Shown here: positions 35,673 to 44,974 of the stretch, in pieces | Numbering within the stretch: position 1 is the first letter of the stretch | Layout of the letters: every line of letters starts with the position of its first letter | Assembly: GCA_902497035.1 (NCBI GenBank) | Contig: CABVDL010000001.1 | Coordinates: 1 to 64,000, forward strand | Direction: 5' to 3' | DNA length: 64,000 bases | From: an uncultured Prevotella sp. | GTDB taxonomy: Bacteria > Bacteroidota > Bacteroidia > Bacteroidales > Bacteroidaceae | Notes under the pieces: model-generated | Seen by the model: only the letters and a program-made list of their open reading frames with translations | Told to the model about the DNA's origin: nothing | Databases searched by the model: none | Position numbers and translations under genes: made by a program

Positions 35673-37277
35673 ATGAAAAAGACATATTCTATTCGTTATG
35701 CACTGCTCACTGTGCTGGCCTTGGCCACCTTGCTTCTTACCGGCACGGCCTGTTCCGACGAAGATGCCGACAGTGTCAGCACCACCAACTGGAACATTGC
35801 GGGCAATGCGCTGGTCAACATCAAGCCCGAGCGCTACAAGCTGCTCCGCAACCCCATGACGGGATGGGTGATCTATGCCGGCCTCGGCGACGGCATGATT
35901 GACGACTTCTGGGAGCAGTACGACAATTTCGAGTCGTCGGAGGGCAACGTGAGAGTCTCCGACTATGCCAACACGCTGTACGTGCGGGGCGCATGGAGCG
36001 ACTTCAATCCCAGAGAGGGAGTCTATGTCTGGCAGGACGACTGCGACACCGTCACGGCCAAGCGTTTCCGCATGCTTGTCAATGGTGCCAGAGAGCGTGG
36101 ACTGAAGATAGCCTTCACTTTTGTGGTGGATTCGCGTGACAAACACTACAATTTCACGCCTGCCTACGTGCGAGCTGCCGGCTGCAAGGGCTACGAGACG
36201 ACCACCGGCAGCGTCAAGGTGTGGTCGCCCTATCCCGACGACCCGGTCTTCCAGGAGAAATACACTAAGTTCCTCACCGACTTTGCCGCCAAGTACAATG
36301 ACCCAGACGTCACGCAGTTTGTGAGTGGCTTCGGTCTCGGCCTGTGGGGCGAGGGCCATACGCTGATTTACTCCACGGGCGACGAGTCGCCCAAGGAGCA
36401 GGTCTTTGAGTGGATTTCCGACCTTTTGCCGAAGCTCTTCACCAAGGTGCCAGTCGTCATCAACTACCACCGTTGCCTGCTTACCACCAAACAATTTGGG
36501 GGAGCCAATACCACTGAGGCCGCCGACCTCATCGACCGCGCTGTGAGGAAGGGATTTTCTCTGCGCCACGATGCTTTCGGCATGAAATCCTATTACACCA
36601 CCTGGGAGCGCAGCATCGCCGCCAAATACAAGTACGTCCGTCCCATCATCGAGGAGGGCGGCTGGGTGGAGTCGTCTCATGGCAGCTCCATCAAGGGCGA
36701 TGGTTATGCCAACTATGCGGAGGTGCGCAAGGGCGAGTTTGACGAGGGCAAGGGTGCCTGCGTCAACATGATGGACCTGCGTTACAGCAGCAATGTAAAG
36801 TCTGGGGAGACCCATTCTTGGTTCAACTCGGCCTTCAGCCTCGTCAAGGAGTTTGTTGCCGAGGGTGGCTACCGGCTCTATCCCGACCGCATCTCTGTGC
36901 CGACAACAGCCAGCACGGGCGGAACCGTCACTTTCGTGCATCGATGGTCAAATCTCGGATGGGGCTATTGCCCCACCAACCTGCCACAGTGGAACCAGAA
37001 ATACAAGGTGTGCTTCGCCTTGCTCGACAAATCAACCTTGACCCCTGTGTATAAGCATGTGGTCACAGAGCCGTGTCTCAACGAGTGGATTAAAGGCGTC
37101 CCAAAGACCTATACCACAACTTTCACCCTCGGCGATGTGAAGCCCGGTGATTATGTCTGGGCCGTTGGTCTCGTCGATACGACCGAGGACAATGAGATAG
37201 GCTTGCAAATCGCGGCGCGGTCTGAATACCTCACCACAGACGGATGGGTGAAACTCTCTGAAGTCTCTGTTAAGTAA
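35673..37277 (+). CDS. DUF4832-domain lipoprotein (glycosidase-like), copy 2
   Basis: A 534-residue paralogue of the protein at 27296, but with a lipoprotein signal (LTGTAC, Cys27), so it should be anchored rather than free. The same conserved stations are seen: RNPMTGWVIYAG, WSDFNPREGVYVW, KVWSPYPDDPVFQEKYTKFLTDFAAKYND, GFGLGLWGEGH (candidate catalytic Glu227), GFSLRHDAFGM, VRPIIEEGGW (candidate Glu328) and the C-terminal NLGWGYCPTNLPQWNQKYKVCFALLD. The two copies frame the SusC/D/E-F genes. It may hydrolyse the glycan before import, or bind it. I know of no proven activity for the family. Confidence 0.8.
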   Translation: MKKTYSIRYALLTVLALATLLLTGTACSDEDADSVSTTNWNIAGNALVNIKPERYKLLRNPMTGWVIYAGLGDGMIDDFWEQYDNFESSEGNVRVSDYANTLYVRGAWSDFNPREGVYVWQDDCDTVTAKRFRMLVNGARERGLKIAFTFVVDSRDKHYNFTPAYVRAAGCKGYETTTGSVKVWSPYPDDPVFQEKYTKFLTDFAAKYNDPDVTQFVSGFGLGLWGEGHTLIYSTGDESPKEQVFEWISDLLPKLFTKVPVVINYHRCLLTTKQFGGANTTEAADLIDRAVRKGFSLRHDAFGMKSYYTTWERSIAAKYKYVRPIIEEGGWVESSHGSSIKGDGYANYAEVRKGEFDEGKGACVNMMDLRYSSNVKSGETHSWFNSAFSLVKEFVAEGGYRLYPDRISVPTTASTGGTVTFVHRWSNLGWGYCPTNLPQWNQKYKVCFALLDKSTLTPVYKHVVTEPCLNEWIKGVPKTYTTTFTLGDVKPGDYVWAVGLVDTTEDNEIGLQIAARSEYLTTDGWVKLSEVSVK

Positions 37278-37291
37278 GCCCCTGCTTTATT

Positions 37292-37343
37292 GACAATGTG
37301 AGGCGGCTGTCGAGCAATGGTTCGATGGCCGCCACCCATTGTC
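37292..37343 (+). terminator. Stem-loop after the DUF4832 copy 2 gene
   Basis: GACAATG (37292-37298) pairs with CATTGTC (37337-37343), and inside it GGCGGC (37302-37307) pairs with GCCGCC (37328-37333). A further small GCAAATA/TTTGC hairpin and a T-rich run (about 37395-37412) come later. It could act as a terminator or attenuator before the beta-helix genes. The 200-bp gap holds no other gene. Confidence 0.5.
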
Positions 37344-37476
37344 GCAAATATTGTTTGCAGCCGGCATCAGGCTGTCCACTACTGGTGCCATAAGATTTTT
37401 TTTTATTTTTTTCCTATAGCTTTTCTTTTGGTTTGCGTCGTTTTTATTGTAATCTTCAAAACCTTCAATAAAACTT

Positions 37477-39438
37477 ATGGGAAATAAACTCTTTACTTTT
37501 TTGTTTGCCGCCATGCTCCCCGCAATGGGTGCAATGGCCACGGACCATTATGTAAGCGTCAATGGAAGCGGTACCCTGGATGGCAGTTCGTGGGACAACG
37601 CGCTGTCCTTTGCCACTTTCTGTGACAATGTCAACAGTTATGAAAACGGCGACACGTTTTACTTTGCCGGCGGCACCTATTATGCCACTTTAAAGACACC
37701 AACTGCCATCACCAAAGGCTACACGTTTGTCGGCGGTTTCAACCCTGCACTGACCGGCACGGAGCATGCCACTCCGGCCTATCCCTCTTCCACCCCGACC
37801 ATCTTCTCGGGCGACGTCAACAAGAACGGCTTGTTAGATGCGGCAGATGCCAAATATTGCATGTATGTGATCACCACTACGGCTAAGACATCTCCCACAT
37901 TGAAGCCCTTTGTTATTCAGGGCATAGATTTTACAGGCTGTTATGACGCCGAAGAAAAAAGCAAGACACATGGAGGCCTCTTTGTGGAAAACAGTTATGA
38001 CGTTACCTTGAAGAACTGCCGTTTCTATGGCAATAAGTGTGTCAGTCCTGACGAATATGGCGGTATGGCACTTACCGCATACCGCAGCACGGTCTTCGTG
38101 CAGGACTGTGAATTCACCAACAACACTGCCTACCAGCGTGGCGGAGCGGTCTATGTGCATAGTAATGCCTCCACAAAAGGTCTGACTGTCTTCGAGCGTT
38201 GTCTTTTCTCGGGCAATAAGGTAACTGCTGAGAGCAGTCCTCTCGGTAGTGCAGTCAACTATACGCATGGCCCGGGCTTATGGTTGGTCAACTGCACGGT
38301 GACCAACAACACAGCCCAGTCGGGGGGGGCAATCTATGTAAATGGTGCTGACGATACCTACAGCAGAGACACTTACGTCATTGGCAGCACCATCGCCGGC
38401 AACACTGGCGGCAACCAGATCAATATGTCGCAGGGTGCTCGTCTCTTTATAGCTGACTCGTATGTAGTTGGCAGTGAGGACGACGGTTCCATAGACAAGG
38501 CTGCCATTGCCATCACCGGCGATAAGGAATCAGACAAGTTCAGCATTGTCTCCAAGGGACGCAACATCATCGGCGGCTATGCCAATCAGGTTGCTGATGC
38601 TGTCCATGTACCTTCGTGGGACAAGACCGACAGGCAGGGCAGCGACAACCTCTACAGCACCGTGTTCGGCACCAACAGTCTGACCAATGGGGTTATCACT
38701 CCTGTTGTAAAGACCTTGGGCTATGAGGGCACCGCCCTGAAGACGGCAGTTACTGACGCAGGGTGGGATGTCAAGACGGCTCGGGTCGATGTGACCGTTG
38801 ACCAGAAGAGCGTGATGCGTGGGGCCAATGTCACGGCCGGAGCCTATGCAGTGACAGTCGGATCTGTATCGGTCCCGTTCAATGACGGTTTCACTTATAC
38901 CACCTATTCCAGCACCAGTGCTCTGGACTTCACCTCCAGCACCAATCTCAAGGCTTATGTGGCCTCGGCTGTGAGCGACGGGACAGTCTCATTTATACAA
39001 GTGGATGTTGTACCCGCCAACACCGGCATACTGGTTGAGCGTACCGATGGCAATACGACTGCCGGAACCTATGATGTAGCAGTGACCGACGAAACGGTCG
39101 ATGCACCTGCCACCAATTACCTTAATGCCGTCACCTCCACGACAACCGTTACTTCGGGTTATGTCTATGGCAACGGCACCGAGGGCATCGCTTTCTATAG
39201 AATTGGTGACAGCGGCTATACCATTCCGGCCGGCAAGGCCTATCTCTCGGCTTCTGCATCAGAATCAGCCTCGGCCAAGGCCCTGCGGCTGGAGTTCGGA
39301 CAGGCAACTGGTATCGCAGAGGTGAGCGTCAACCGACAGGGCTGCACGACGGTCTATAATCTCGCTGGTCAGGCCTTCTCGAAGGCTGGTGCCAAAGGCA
39401 TTTACATCATCAACGGAAAAAAATACATCAAAAAATAA
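37477..39438 (+). CDS. Secreted parallel beta-helix protein with T9SS-like C-terminal tail, copy 1
   Basis: A 653-residue protein with signal peptide MGNKLFTFLFAAMLPAMGAMA. The mature part begins DHYVSVNGSGTLDGSSWDNALSFATF and TPTIFSGDVNKNG, a pattern typical of Chlamydia-like or pectate-lyase-like right-handed beta-helices. Rungs include VTLKNCRFYGNK, VFVQDCEFTNNTAYQRGGAVYV, VFERCLFSGNK and LWLVNCTVTNNTAQSGGAIYVNG. Residues about 465-610 form an extra domain (GFTYTTYSSTSALDFTSSTNLKAY). The end is TVYNLAGQAFSKAGAKGIYIINGKKYIKK, a Prevotella-style sorting tail, so it probably leaves the cell through type IX secretion. Catalytic residues were not recognised. The neighbour at 39779 is a close tandem copy. 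Confidence 0.85.
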   Translation: MGNKLFTFLFAAMLPAMGAMATDHYVSVNGSGTLDGSSWDNALSFATFCDNVNSYENGDTFYFAGGTYYATLKTPTAITKGYTFVGGFNPALTGTEHATPAYPSSTPTIFSGDVNKNGLLDAADAKYCMYVITTTAKTSPTLKPFVIQGIDFTGCYDAEEKSKTHGGLFVENSYDVTLKNCRFYGNKCVSPDEYGGMALTAYRSTVFVQDCEFTNNTAYQRGGAVYVHSNASTKGLTVFERCLFSGNKVTAESSPLGSAVNYTHGPGLWLVNCTVTNNTAQSGGAIYVNGADDTYSRDTYVIGSTIAGNTGGNQINMSQGARLFIADSYVVGSEDDGSIDKAAIAITGDKESDKFSIVSKGRNIIGGYANQVADAVHVPSWDKTDRQGSDNLYSTVFGTNSLTNGVITPVVKTLGYEGTALKTAVTDAGWDVKTARVDVTVDQKSVMRGANVTAGAYAVTVGSVSVPFNDGFTYTTYSSTSALDFTSSTNLKAYVASAVSDGTVSFIQVDVVPANTGILVERTDGNTTAGTYDVAVTDETVDAPATNYLNAVTSTTTVTSGYVYGNGTEGIAFYRIGDSGYTIPAGKAYLSASASESASAKALRLEFGQATGIAEVSVNRQGCTTVYNLAGQAFSKAGAKGIYIINGKKYIKK

Positions 39439-39445
39439 AAGCACC

Positions 39446-39616
39446 ATGAACAAGATAAATTACCAAAAGCCTCTGACCAGATTACACAGAGTTGACTATG
39501 GACATGTGATTGCATCGTCCGACCTCACGGTTAAGACAACGGAAAAGACGGTAGACAACAGTTCGACTGGCTTTACACTTGGTGCTAAAATCTGGCACCA
39601 GGATGATGGGGAATAA
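39446..39616 (+). CDS. Small hypothetical protein between the beta-helix copies
   Basis: A 56-residue frame with ATG 7 nt after the beta-helix stop. The product MNKINYQKPLTRLHRVDYGHVIASS... resembles the many short Bacteroidales proteins that start M-[NK]-K-x-Y-x-x-P and have an ASS/ASG turn near residue 25. It ends acidic (HQDDGE) and has no signal or membrane segment. The role is unknown. It is followed by a stem-loop (39679-39717). Confidence 0.5.
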   Translation: MNKINYQKPLTRLHRVDYGHVIASSDLTVKTTEKTVDNSSTGFTLGAKIWHQDDGE

Positions 39617-39678
39617 TGTCCACATCGCTTCAAGGCTTCAATAGGATATCACGTTTTTAGGACAATACGATGATAACA

Positions 39679-39717
39679 GATGGATAGCGGTTGCAAGCGG
39701 TCTGCCCGCTATCCATC
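39679..39717 (+). terminator. 12-bp stem-loop between the beta-helix genes
   Basis: GATGGATAGCGG (39679-39690) pairs perfectly with CCGCTATCCATC (39706-39717) around a 15-nt loop. It is followed by ATTCAGAATTT rather than a long U-tract, so an attenuator or RNA-stabilising hairpin is as likely as a terminator. Confidence 0.5.
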
Positions 39718-39778
39718 ATTCAGAATTTAATGAAACGATGCGTTAACAAGGTCAATCAATCTCAAAACATAAAAGCTT

Positions 39779-41296
39779 ATGAAATCGAAACTCTTTACTT
39801 TATTGTTTGCCGCTATGCTCCCCGCAATGGGCGCAATGGCCACGGACCATTATGTCAGCGTCTATGGAAGCGGTACCCAGGACGGCAGTTCGTGGGACAA
39901 CGCACTGCCCTTTGCCATTTTCTACGCCAATGTCAACAGTTATGACAACGGTGACACGTTTTACTTTGCCGGCGGCACCTATTATGCCACTTCAAAGACA
40001 CCCACAGCCATCACTAACGGCTACACGTTTGTCGGCGGTTTCGACCCTGCACTGACCGGCACGGAGCATGCCACTCCGGCCTATCCCTCATCCACTCCGA
40101 CCATCTTTTCAGGCGACGTTAATCATAACGACAAGCAGGATGCTGAGGATGCCAGCCGCTTCCTTGCGCTGAAGACCGACACAAAGAAAGGCGGCGAAAC
40201 GCAAAAGCCATTCACCATCCAGGGCATTGAGTTTACCAACTGCTTTGATTCAACCTCAACCAAGACGCATGGTGCCGTGCAGCTCAACAACTGTTATGAC
40301 GTGACCATTAAGAACTGCCGCTTCTACAACAACAATACGCCAATTTCAGGCTATGGCGGTATGGCACTCACCTCTTACCGAAGTACGGTTTTTGTACAGG
40401 ACTGTGAGTTTACCGACAACGCTGCCGTGCAGCGTGGTGGAGCCGTTTATGTATGGGTTGACGGTACTGACTATACCAAGGGCTATACGGTGTTTGAGCG
40501 TTGTCAGTTCTCCGGCAACAAGGTGACTGATGAGAGCAAACCCCTTGGCAGTGCCATCTTCTACAGCCATGGTCCTGCGCTCTGGCTGGTCAATTGCACT
40601 ATCACGGGCAATGACGCGCCCTCGGGTGGTGCTGTCTTTGTCAATGGTGCCGACCCGAACTGGCGCCGTGAGACCTACGTCATCGGCAGCACCATCGCCG
40701 GCAACACTGGCGGCAACCAGATCAATATGTCGCAGGGTGCCCGCCTTTTCCTTGCCGACTCTTATATCGTAGGCAACGAGGACGACGGAACGACGGCCAA
40801 GGCGGCCATCGCTGTCACAGGCACATCAGAAAAGGACGAATTCAGCATTGTCTCCAAGGGACGTAACATCATAGGCGGCTATGCCAACCAGGTTGCTGAT
40901 GCTGCCCATGTGCCTTCTTGGGACACGACCGACAGGCAGGGCAGCGACAACATCTACAGCACTGTGTTCGGCACCAACAGCCTGAGCGATGGGGTTATCA
41001 CTCCTATTGTAAAAACCTTGGGCTATGAGGGCACCGCGCTGAAGACGGCAGTTACTGACGCAGGGTGGGATGTCGAGACGGCTCGAGTCGATGTGACCGT
41101 TGACCAGAAGGGCATGAAGCGCGGGACAGGCACTACCGCAGGCGCTTATGCCGTGAACATGACAACGGGCATCGGTGCTGTGACTTCAGCCGGAACTTCC
41201 AATGACAGCTATTACACAGTCTCGGGTATCAGGGTTGCGAAGCCTGCCGCTAAGGGATTGTATATTCACAACGGTAAAGTCGTGATAGTACGGTAA
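39779..41296 (+). CDS. Secreted parallel beta-helix protein with T9SS-like C-terminal tail, copy 2
   Basis: A 505-residue paralogue of the gene at 37477. Signal peptide, entry segment (ATDHYVSVYGSGTQDGSSWDNALPFAIFYANVNSYDNGDTFYFAGGTYYAT) and helix rungs are nearly the same. Long stretches of DNA are almost identical. It lacks the extra domain of copy 1 and ends directly in YYTVSGIRVAKPAAKGLYIHNGKVVIVR, again a type IX-like tail. The variable part lies in the middle (VNHNDKQDAEDASRFLALKTDTKKGGETQKPF). The stop is 1 bp before the next start codon, indicating translational coupling. As a carbohydrate-locus beta-helix it may be a lyase, esterase or binding scaffold; the active site was not identified. 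Confidence 0.85.
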   Translation: MKSKLFTLLFAAMLPAMGAMATDHYVSVYGSGTQDGSSWDNALPFAIFYANVNSYDNGDTFYFAGGTYYATSKTPTAITNGYTFVGGFDPALTGTEHATPAYPSSTPTIFSGDVNHNDKQDAEDASRFLALKTDTKKGGETQKPFTIQGIEFTNCFDSTSTKTHGAVQLNNCYDVTIKNCRFYNNNTPISGYGGMALTSYRSTVFVQDCEFTDNAAVQRGGAVYVWVDGTDYTKGYTVFERCQFSGNKVTDESKPLGSAIFYSHGPALWLVNCTITGNDAPSGGAVFVNGADPNWRRETYVIGSTIAGNTGGNQINMSQGARLFLADSYIVGNEDDGTTAKAAIAVTGTSEKDEFSIVSKGRNIIGGYANQVADAAHVPSWDTTDRQGSDNIYSTVFGTNSLSDGVITPIVKTLGYEGTALKTAVTDAGWDVETARVDVTVDQKGMKRGTGTTAGAYAVNMTTGIGAVTSAGTSNDSYYTVSGIRVAKPAAKGLYIHNGKVVIVR

Positions 41297-41297
41297 T

Positions 41298-43556
41298 ATG
41301 AAGCGGATACTTTATTTCCTTTTCTCATTCATTCTGTTGGCGGCACCGTCGTTCGGACAGCGTGATACTACTGTTGCCGCGCAGCCCAATACGGTCAGGG
41401 TGACTGCTCCTGACCGCGTCGTCAAGGTACTGGCCATTGGCAACAGTTTCTCGCAGGACGCCGTGGAGTCGCATCTCCACCAGTTGGCTGAGGCCTTGGG
41501 TTACAAGACCGTTATTGCCAATATGTACATTGGCGGTTGCTCACTGGAGACGCATTATCATAATATGGTGAACAATACGGCGGCCTACAGCTACCGCAAG
41601 ATTGGCACCGACGGTGTCAAGGTGACCACGGCCAATGTCACGTTGGAACAAGCTTTGAAGGATGAGCAGTGGGACTATGTAAGTCTTCAACAGAACAGCG
41701 GCCAGTCGGGGCAGTATGACACTTATGAGCCATACTTGTCCCAGTTGGTGAGCTATATCCGAAAGACCGTTGGCGACAGCGTCAAGCTCGTATGGCACCA
41801 GACATGGGCTTATGCGCAGAGTTCCACCCACTCCGATTTTTCCAACTACAACAAAGACCAGCTGACCATGTATCACGCCATAGTGGAGGCCTCGCGCAAG
41901 GCGTTCAATGACAATGGCTTTGATATCTTAGTCCCGGCCGGGACGGCAGTGCAGAACGCGCGCACGACCTTTATTGGCGACCACATGAACCGTGATGGCT
42001 ATCATCTGAATATCCTCTATGGACGCTATACGGCCGCATGCACCTGGTGCGAGGCACTGTTCGGATGTGTGCTGGACAACAGTTATGCGCCTGAGGGCTT
42101 GTCGCGGTCGCTGCTTACGGCCACCCGCCAGTCAGCCCACTGTGCCTGGTTGAGTCCCGACTCGGTGACCGACCTGAGCAATATCGTCTCTGACGAGCAG
42201 CGCAGCGTGGTGTTCGTGCGGCCTGACGGCGACAGTCACCTCACCGATACACGTGACGGAAAATCGTGGAAGACGGCACTGGGATGGACTGATTTCCTTA
42301 GTGCCAAGGACAGGCTGTACGACGGTGACATGGTCTGCCTTGCGGGCGGCACCTATCAGGTGCCTGCCACATTGAGGTTCAGCAAGGGTCTGACCATAGC
42401 CGGCGGTTTCGACCCCTCGCTCACCGACACGACCGTCGCTGCCGTCAATCCTACCGACTGGCCGACTGTGCTTTCTGGCGATACCAATGGCGACGGAACA
42501 GCCGACGCCGGTGACCTTTGTGCCATCATGGCTTTCGACTTCAGCAAGGGCGGCCTTGAGTCGCTGCCCGTACGCCTGCGCGGCATCACCTTTACGGGTG
42601 CTTATGTGCCCAAGGACAGTGCCAGCACTGTGATGGGAGCGGTCTATCTGAAGAACTGTCAGAATGTGGAGGTGCAGCACTGCAACTTCATGGGTAACGT
42701 CGCGGCAGGCTATGGCGGCAGTGCCGTGAGGGCCGAATACAGTACAGTCCACTTCATCGACTGCCAGTTTACAGGCAACAAGGCCGACAGCCGCGGCGGA
42801 GCCATCCGATTATCGTCCAATTCTGCCACAAAAGGTTACACTACCCTGGAACGCTGTTTGCTTGCCGACAATGAGGTTAAGCAGAATGTGGGCAGTGCCA
42901 TCTGTGTGCAGCACGGGCAGGGCCTGTACCTCGTCAATACGATTGTCACGGGCAACAGGGCCGGCTCCGGTGGTGCCATCTACAACAATGGCAAGGACAA
43001 CACCTACCAGCGCAAGCTCTGTCTGGTCAGTTCTACCGTGGCGGGTAACAGCGGAAGCTGTGAGATTGAATTCCCGAAGAATGCCAGCCTCTATATGGTC
43101 AACTCTATTGTGGCAGGCGGTCACAGCAGTGATATTTATGCCCCGTCAGTCAGCCAATTTTATGACGGCGGCCACAACATCGTGGGTAATGTAAGCCAGA
43201 CGCTCACCTTGGACGGGACTACGACGGGCGGCCATACGGTGAGTGAAATTTTCGGCGGCGACAACGTCTTTGTCAGTCCCGTGCTGGCCACCGGCGGCGT
43301 GCCCGTTGAGACGGTGGGTGACCTGGCGAACGGCTGGGGCATCGAGGCGGACACGTCGGTCGATTATTTTGGTAGTCCGCGTCAGGCCAATACCTGTCCG
43401 GGCGCCGTCGCGTCGGTCTCTACGGGCATCCGGGTGTTGCCGTCGCAGCGTGGTGCGGCTGACGGTCATGTCTATAACCTCAACGGCATGGCGGTGAAAG
43501 GCTCCCTGCACCGTGGTATCTATATCCGTAGCGGAAAGAAAATTGTAGTTCGTTAG
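41298..43556 (+). CDS. DUF4886 (SGNH-like esterase) fused to beta-helix domain
   Basis: A 752-residue secreted protein (signal LLAAPSFGQ). Residues about 40-290 are DUF4886, an SGNH-hydrolase relative: VLAIGNSFSQDAVE with candidate nucleophile Ser50, WDYVSLQQNSG, VWHQTWAYAQSS, VPAGTAVQNART and the C-terminal Asp/His pair in NRDGYHL (Asp233, His236). Residues about 310-700 are a beta-helix like the two preceding genes (TYQVPATLRFSKGLTIAGGFDPSL, VYLKNCQNVEVQHCNFMGN, VHFIDCQFTGNKADSRGGAIRL). It ends GHVYNLNGMAVKGSLHRGIYIRSGKKIVVR, the type IX-like tail. The esterase half is closely related to the N-terminus of the GH3 fusion at 55878. It follows copy 2 with 1 bp between stop and start. Confidence 0.88.
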   Translation: MKRILYFLFSFILLAAPSFGQRDTTVAAQPNTVRVTAPDRVVKVLAIGNSFSQDAVESHLHQLAEALGYKTVIANMYIGGCSLETHYHNMVNNTAAYSYRKIGTDGVKVTTANVTLEQALKDEQWDYVSLQQNSGQSGQYDTYEPYLSQLVSYIRKTVGDSVKLVWHQTWAYAQSSTHSDFSNYNKDQLTMYHAIVEASRKAFNDNGFDILVPAGTAVQNARTTFIGDHMNRDGYHLNILYGRYTAACTWCEALFGCVLDNSYAPEGLSRSLLTATRQSAHCAWLSPDSVTDLSNIVSDEQRSVVFVRPDGDSHLTDTRDGKSWKTALGWTDFLSAKDRLYDGDMVCLAGGTYQVPATLRFSKGLTIAGGFDPSLTDTTVAAVNPTDWPTVLSGDTNGDGTADAGDLCAIMAFDFSKGGLESLPVRLRGITFTGAYVPKDSASTVMGAVYLKNCQNVEVQHCNFMGNVAAGYGGSAVRAEYSTVHFIDCQFTGNKADSRGGAIRLSSNSATKGYTTLERCLLADNEVKQNVGSAICVQHGQGLYLVNTIVTGNRAGSGGAIYNNGKDNTYQRKLCLVSSTVAGNSGSCEIEFPKNASLYMVNSIVAGGHSSDIYAPSVSQFYDGGHNIVGNVSQTLTLDGTTTGGHTVSEIFGGDNVFVSPVLATGGVPVETVGDLANGWGIEADTSVDYFGSPRQANTCPGAVASVSTGIRVLPSQRGAADGHVYNLNGMAVKGSLHRGIYIRSGKKIVVR

Positions 43557-43567
43557 TTCGTCCAGAT

Positions 43568-44974
43568 ATGTATCGTAGAATAAGTTTGCTCATGGCGCTG
43601 CTCCTGATGACCGGCATCGTCGGGGCAGCGCACAAGGAGCGCCGCGTCACCATTATGGGGCTTGGCGACTCCATTACTGAAGGTGGCGTGTCAGCCGGTT
43701 CTTCTTTCCACAGCTATCTTTTTCCCTTGTGGGAGATGCTCATGCAGGAAGGCTATACGCAATGTGTGTTCGTCGGTCCAAGAACGAGTCCATGCCCGAC
43801 GGGAACCATCCGCCATTGCGGTTTCTCGGGGAAGAACGTGGAGTTTCTCAATGCCCGCATCGATTCCATCTACAGGGCCTGTCCTGCCGACATTGTGCTG
43901 CTGCATGCGGGTCACAACCACTTTGATACCGAGCGGCCGGTGGCTCACATGATGCAATGCTACCGCGACATTGAGCGAAAGATACACCGCGTTAACCCCC
44001 ATGCCGTGATTGTCATCGCGAAGGTCATCACCAGCGGCAAGTTGCCCAAATACGCCTATCTGCCTGAACTCAATGACAGTATTGCGCTTTGGGTGCGGCG
44101 CAAGCATGATAAGAGGCTGCTGCTCTGCGATATGACCGTGGGCTGGGACTGGCACCAAATGACCATTCCAGACCGTGTTCATCCAAATCCGGCGGGTGCC
44201 GCACTTATGGCCACCCGGTGGTTCGAGGTGCTTCGCACGTTGCTGCCGAAGGCTACGGATGAGGGATGCTATCGCAAGGTGGTATATAAAAACAACATTA
44301 AGGGCCGTCCATTGTCGCTAACCATTTACAGGCCGTCATTGTCGTCAGATGCCAAAACGATAGTGCGGCGGCCGTGTATCCTTTATTTCTTCGCGGGTGG
44401 CTGGCAGACCGGCTCGCCACTCCAGTTTGTCCGCGAATGCAGTCATTACAGTAAAAAGGGCATTGTGGCCATCAGTGCCGACTACAGCATTGCCAATGTG
44501 GATGGCACGTTGCCGTGTGATGCGTACAGGGATGCAACGGACGCTTACCGTTGGGTGGTGGCGCATGCCGACAGTTTGGGTATCGATTCGCAACGGATTT
44601 ATCTGGCGGGCTGCTCGGCGGGAGCCACGATGGCGGCACTGATGGCCTTGGACCGCCGTGCCGAGGCCAGACCGTGCGGGTTGCTGCTTTACTATCCTGT
44701 GCTGCAGAAAATAAAGAATAGTGCTGCCGTGTTTGGAGTCGACGACAAGGCTTCATGTCTGCCCGCACCGGCGTTGCTGGTCTATGGCGACAAGGATCCG
44801 ATGACACCGATGGACGAGGTGTCGCGCTTCGTCAGTCAGCAGCAGGCGTGTGGTGCGGCCGTCAGCCTGAAAATCTTCAAGGGCTGCGGTCATCCCATCT
44901 TCCATTACCGCTCGCTTGAACAGAAAATATTTGATAGGTATATCAGGGTAACAGACCGTTTCCTGCGATTGTAG
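43568..44974 (+). CDS. Dual esterase: N-terminal SGNH hydrolase, C-terminal alpha/beta-hydrolase
   Basis: A 468-residue secreted protein (signal to about residue 20). Residues 26-235 are an SGNH hydrolase: GLGDSITEGG (Ser35), HAGHNHFD as the block III Gly/Asn pair, and DRVHPNPAG (Asp202, His205). Residues 240-468 are an esterase/lipase-type alpha/beta-hydrolase: FFAGGW oxyanion loop, GCSAGATMA (Ser350), YGDKDPMTP (Asp410) and GCGHPIFHY (His442). Both catalytic sets look complete, so the protein should carry two esterase activities for removing acyl groups such as acetyl or feruloyl from a glycan. The mirror arrangement is found at 51905. The stop codon is the start of a long hairpin. Confidence 0.88.
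   Translation: MYRRISLLMALLLMTGIVGAAHKERRVTIMGLGDSITEGGVSAGSSFHSYLFPLWEMLMQEGYTQCVFVGPRTSPCPTGTIRHCGFSGKNVEFLNARIDSIYRACPADIVLLHAGHNHFDTERPVAHMMQCYRDIERKIHRVNPHAVIVIAKVITSGKLPKYAYLPELNDSIALWVRRKHDKRLLLCDMTVGWDWHQMTIPDRVHPNPAGAALMATRWFEVLRTLLPKATDEGCYRKVVYKNNIKGRPLSLTIYRPSLSSDAKTIVRRPCILYFFAGGWQTGSPLQFVRECSHYSKKGIVAISADYSIANVDGTLPCDAYRDATDAYRWVVAHADSLGIDSQRIYLAGCSAGATMAALMALDRRAEARPCGLLLYYPVLQKIKNSAAVFGVDDKASCLPAPALLVYGDKDPMTPMDEVSRFVSQQQACGAAVSLKIFKGCGHPIFHYRSLEQKIFDRYIRVTDRFLRL

Noticed and set aside
41298..43556. Frameshifted junction of two genes at 41298 (esterase and beta-helix)
   Set aside because: The frame is continuous, the beta-helix part has no signal peptide of its own, and the DUF4886 module is also found fused to GH3 elsewhere in the window.
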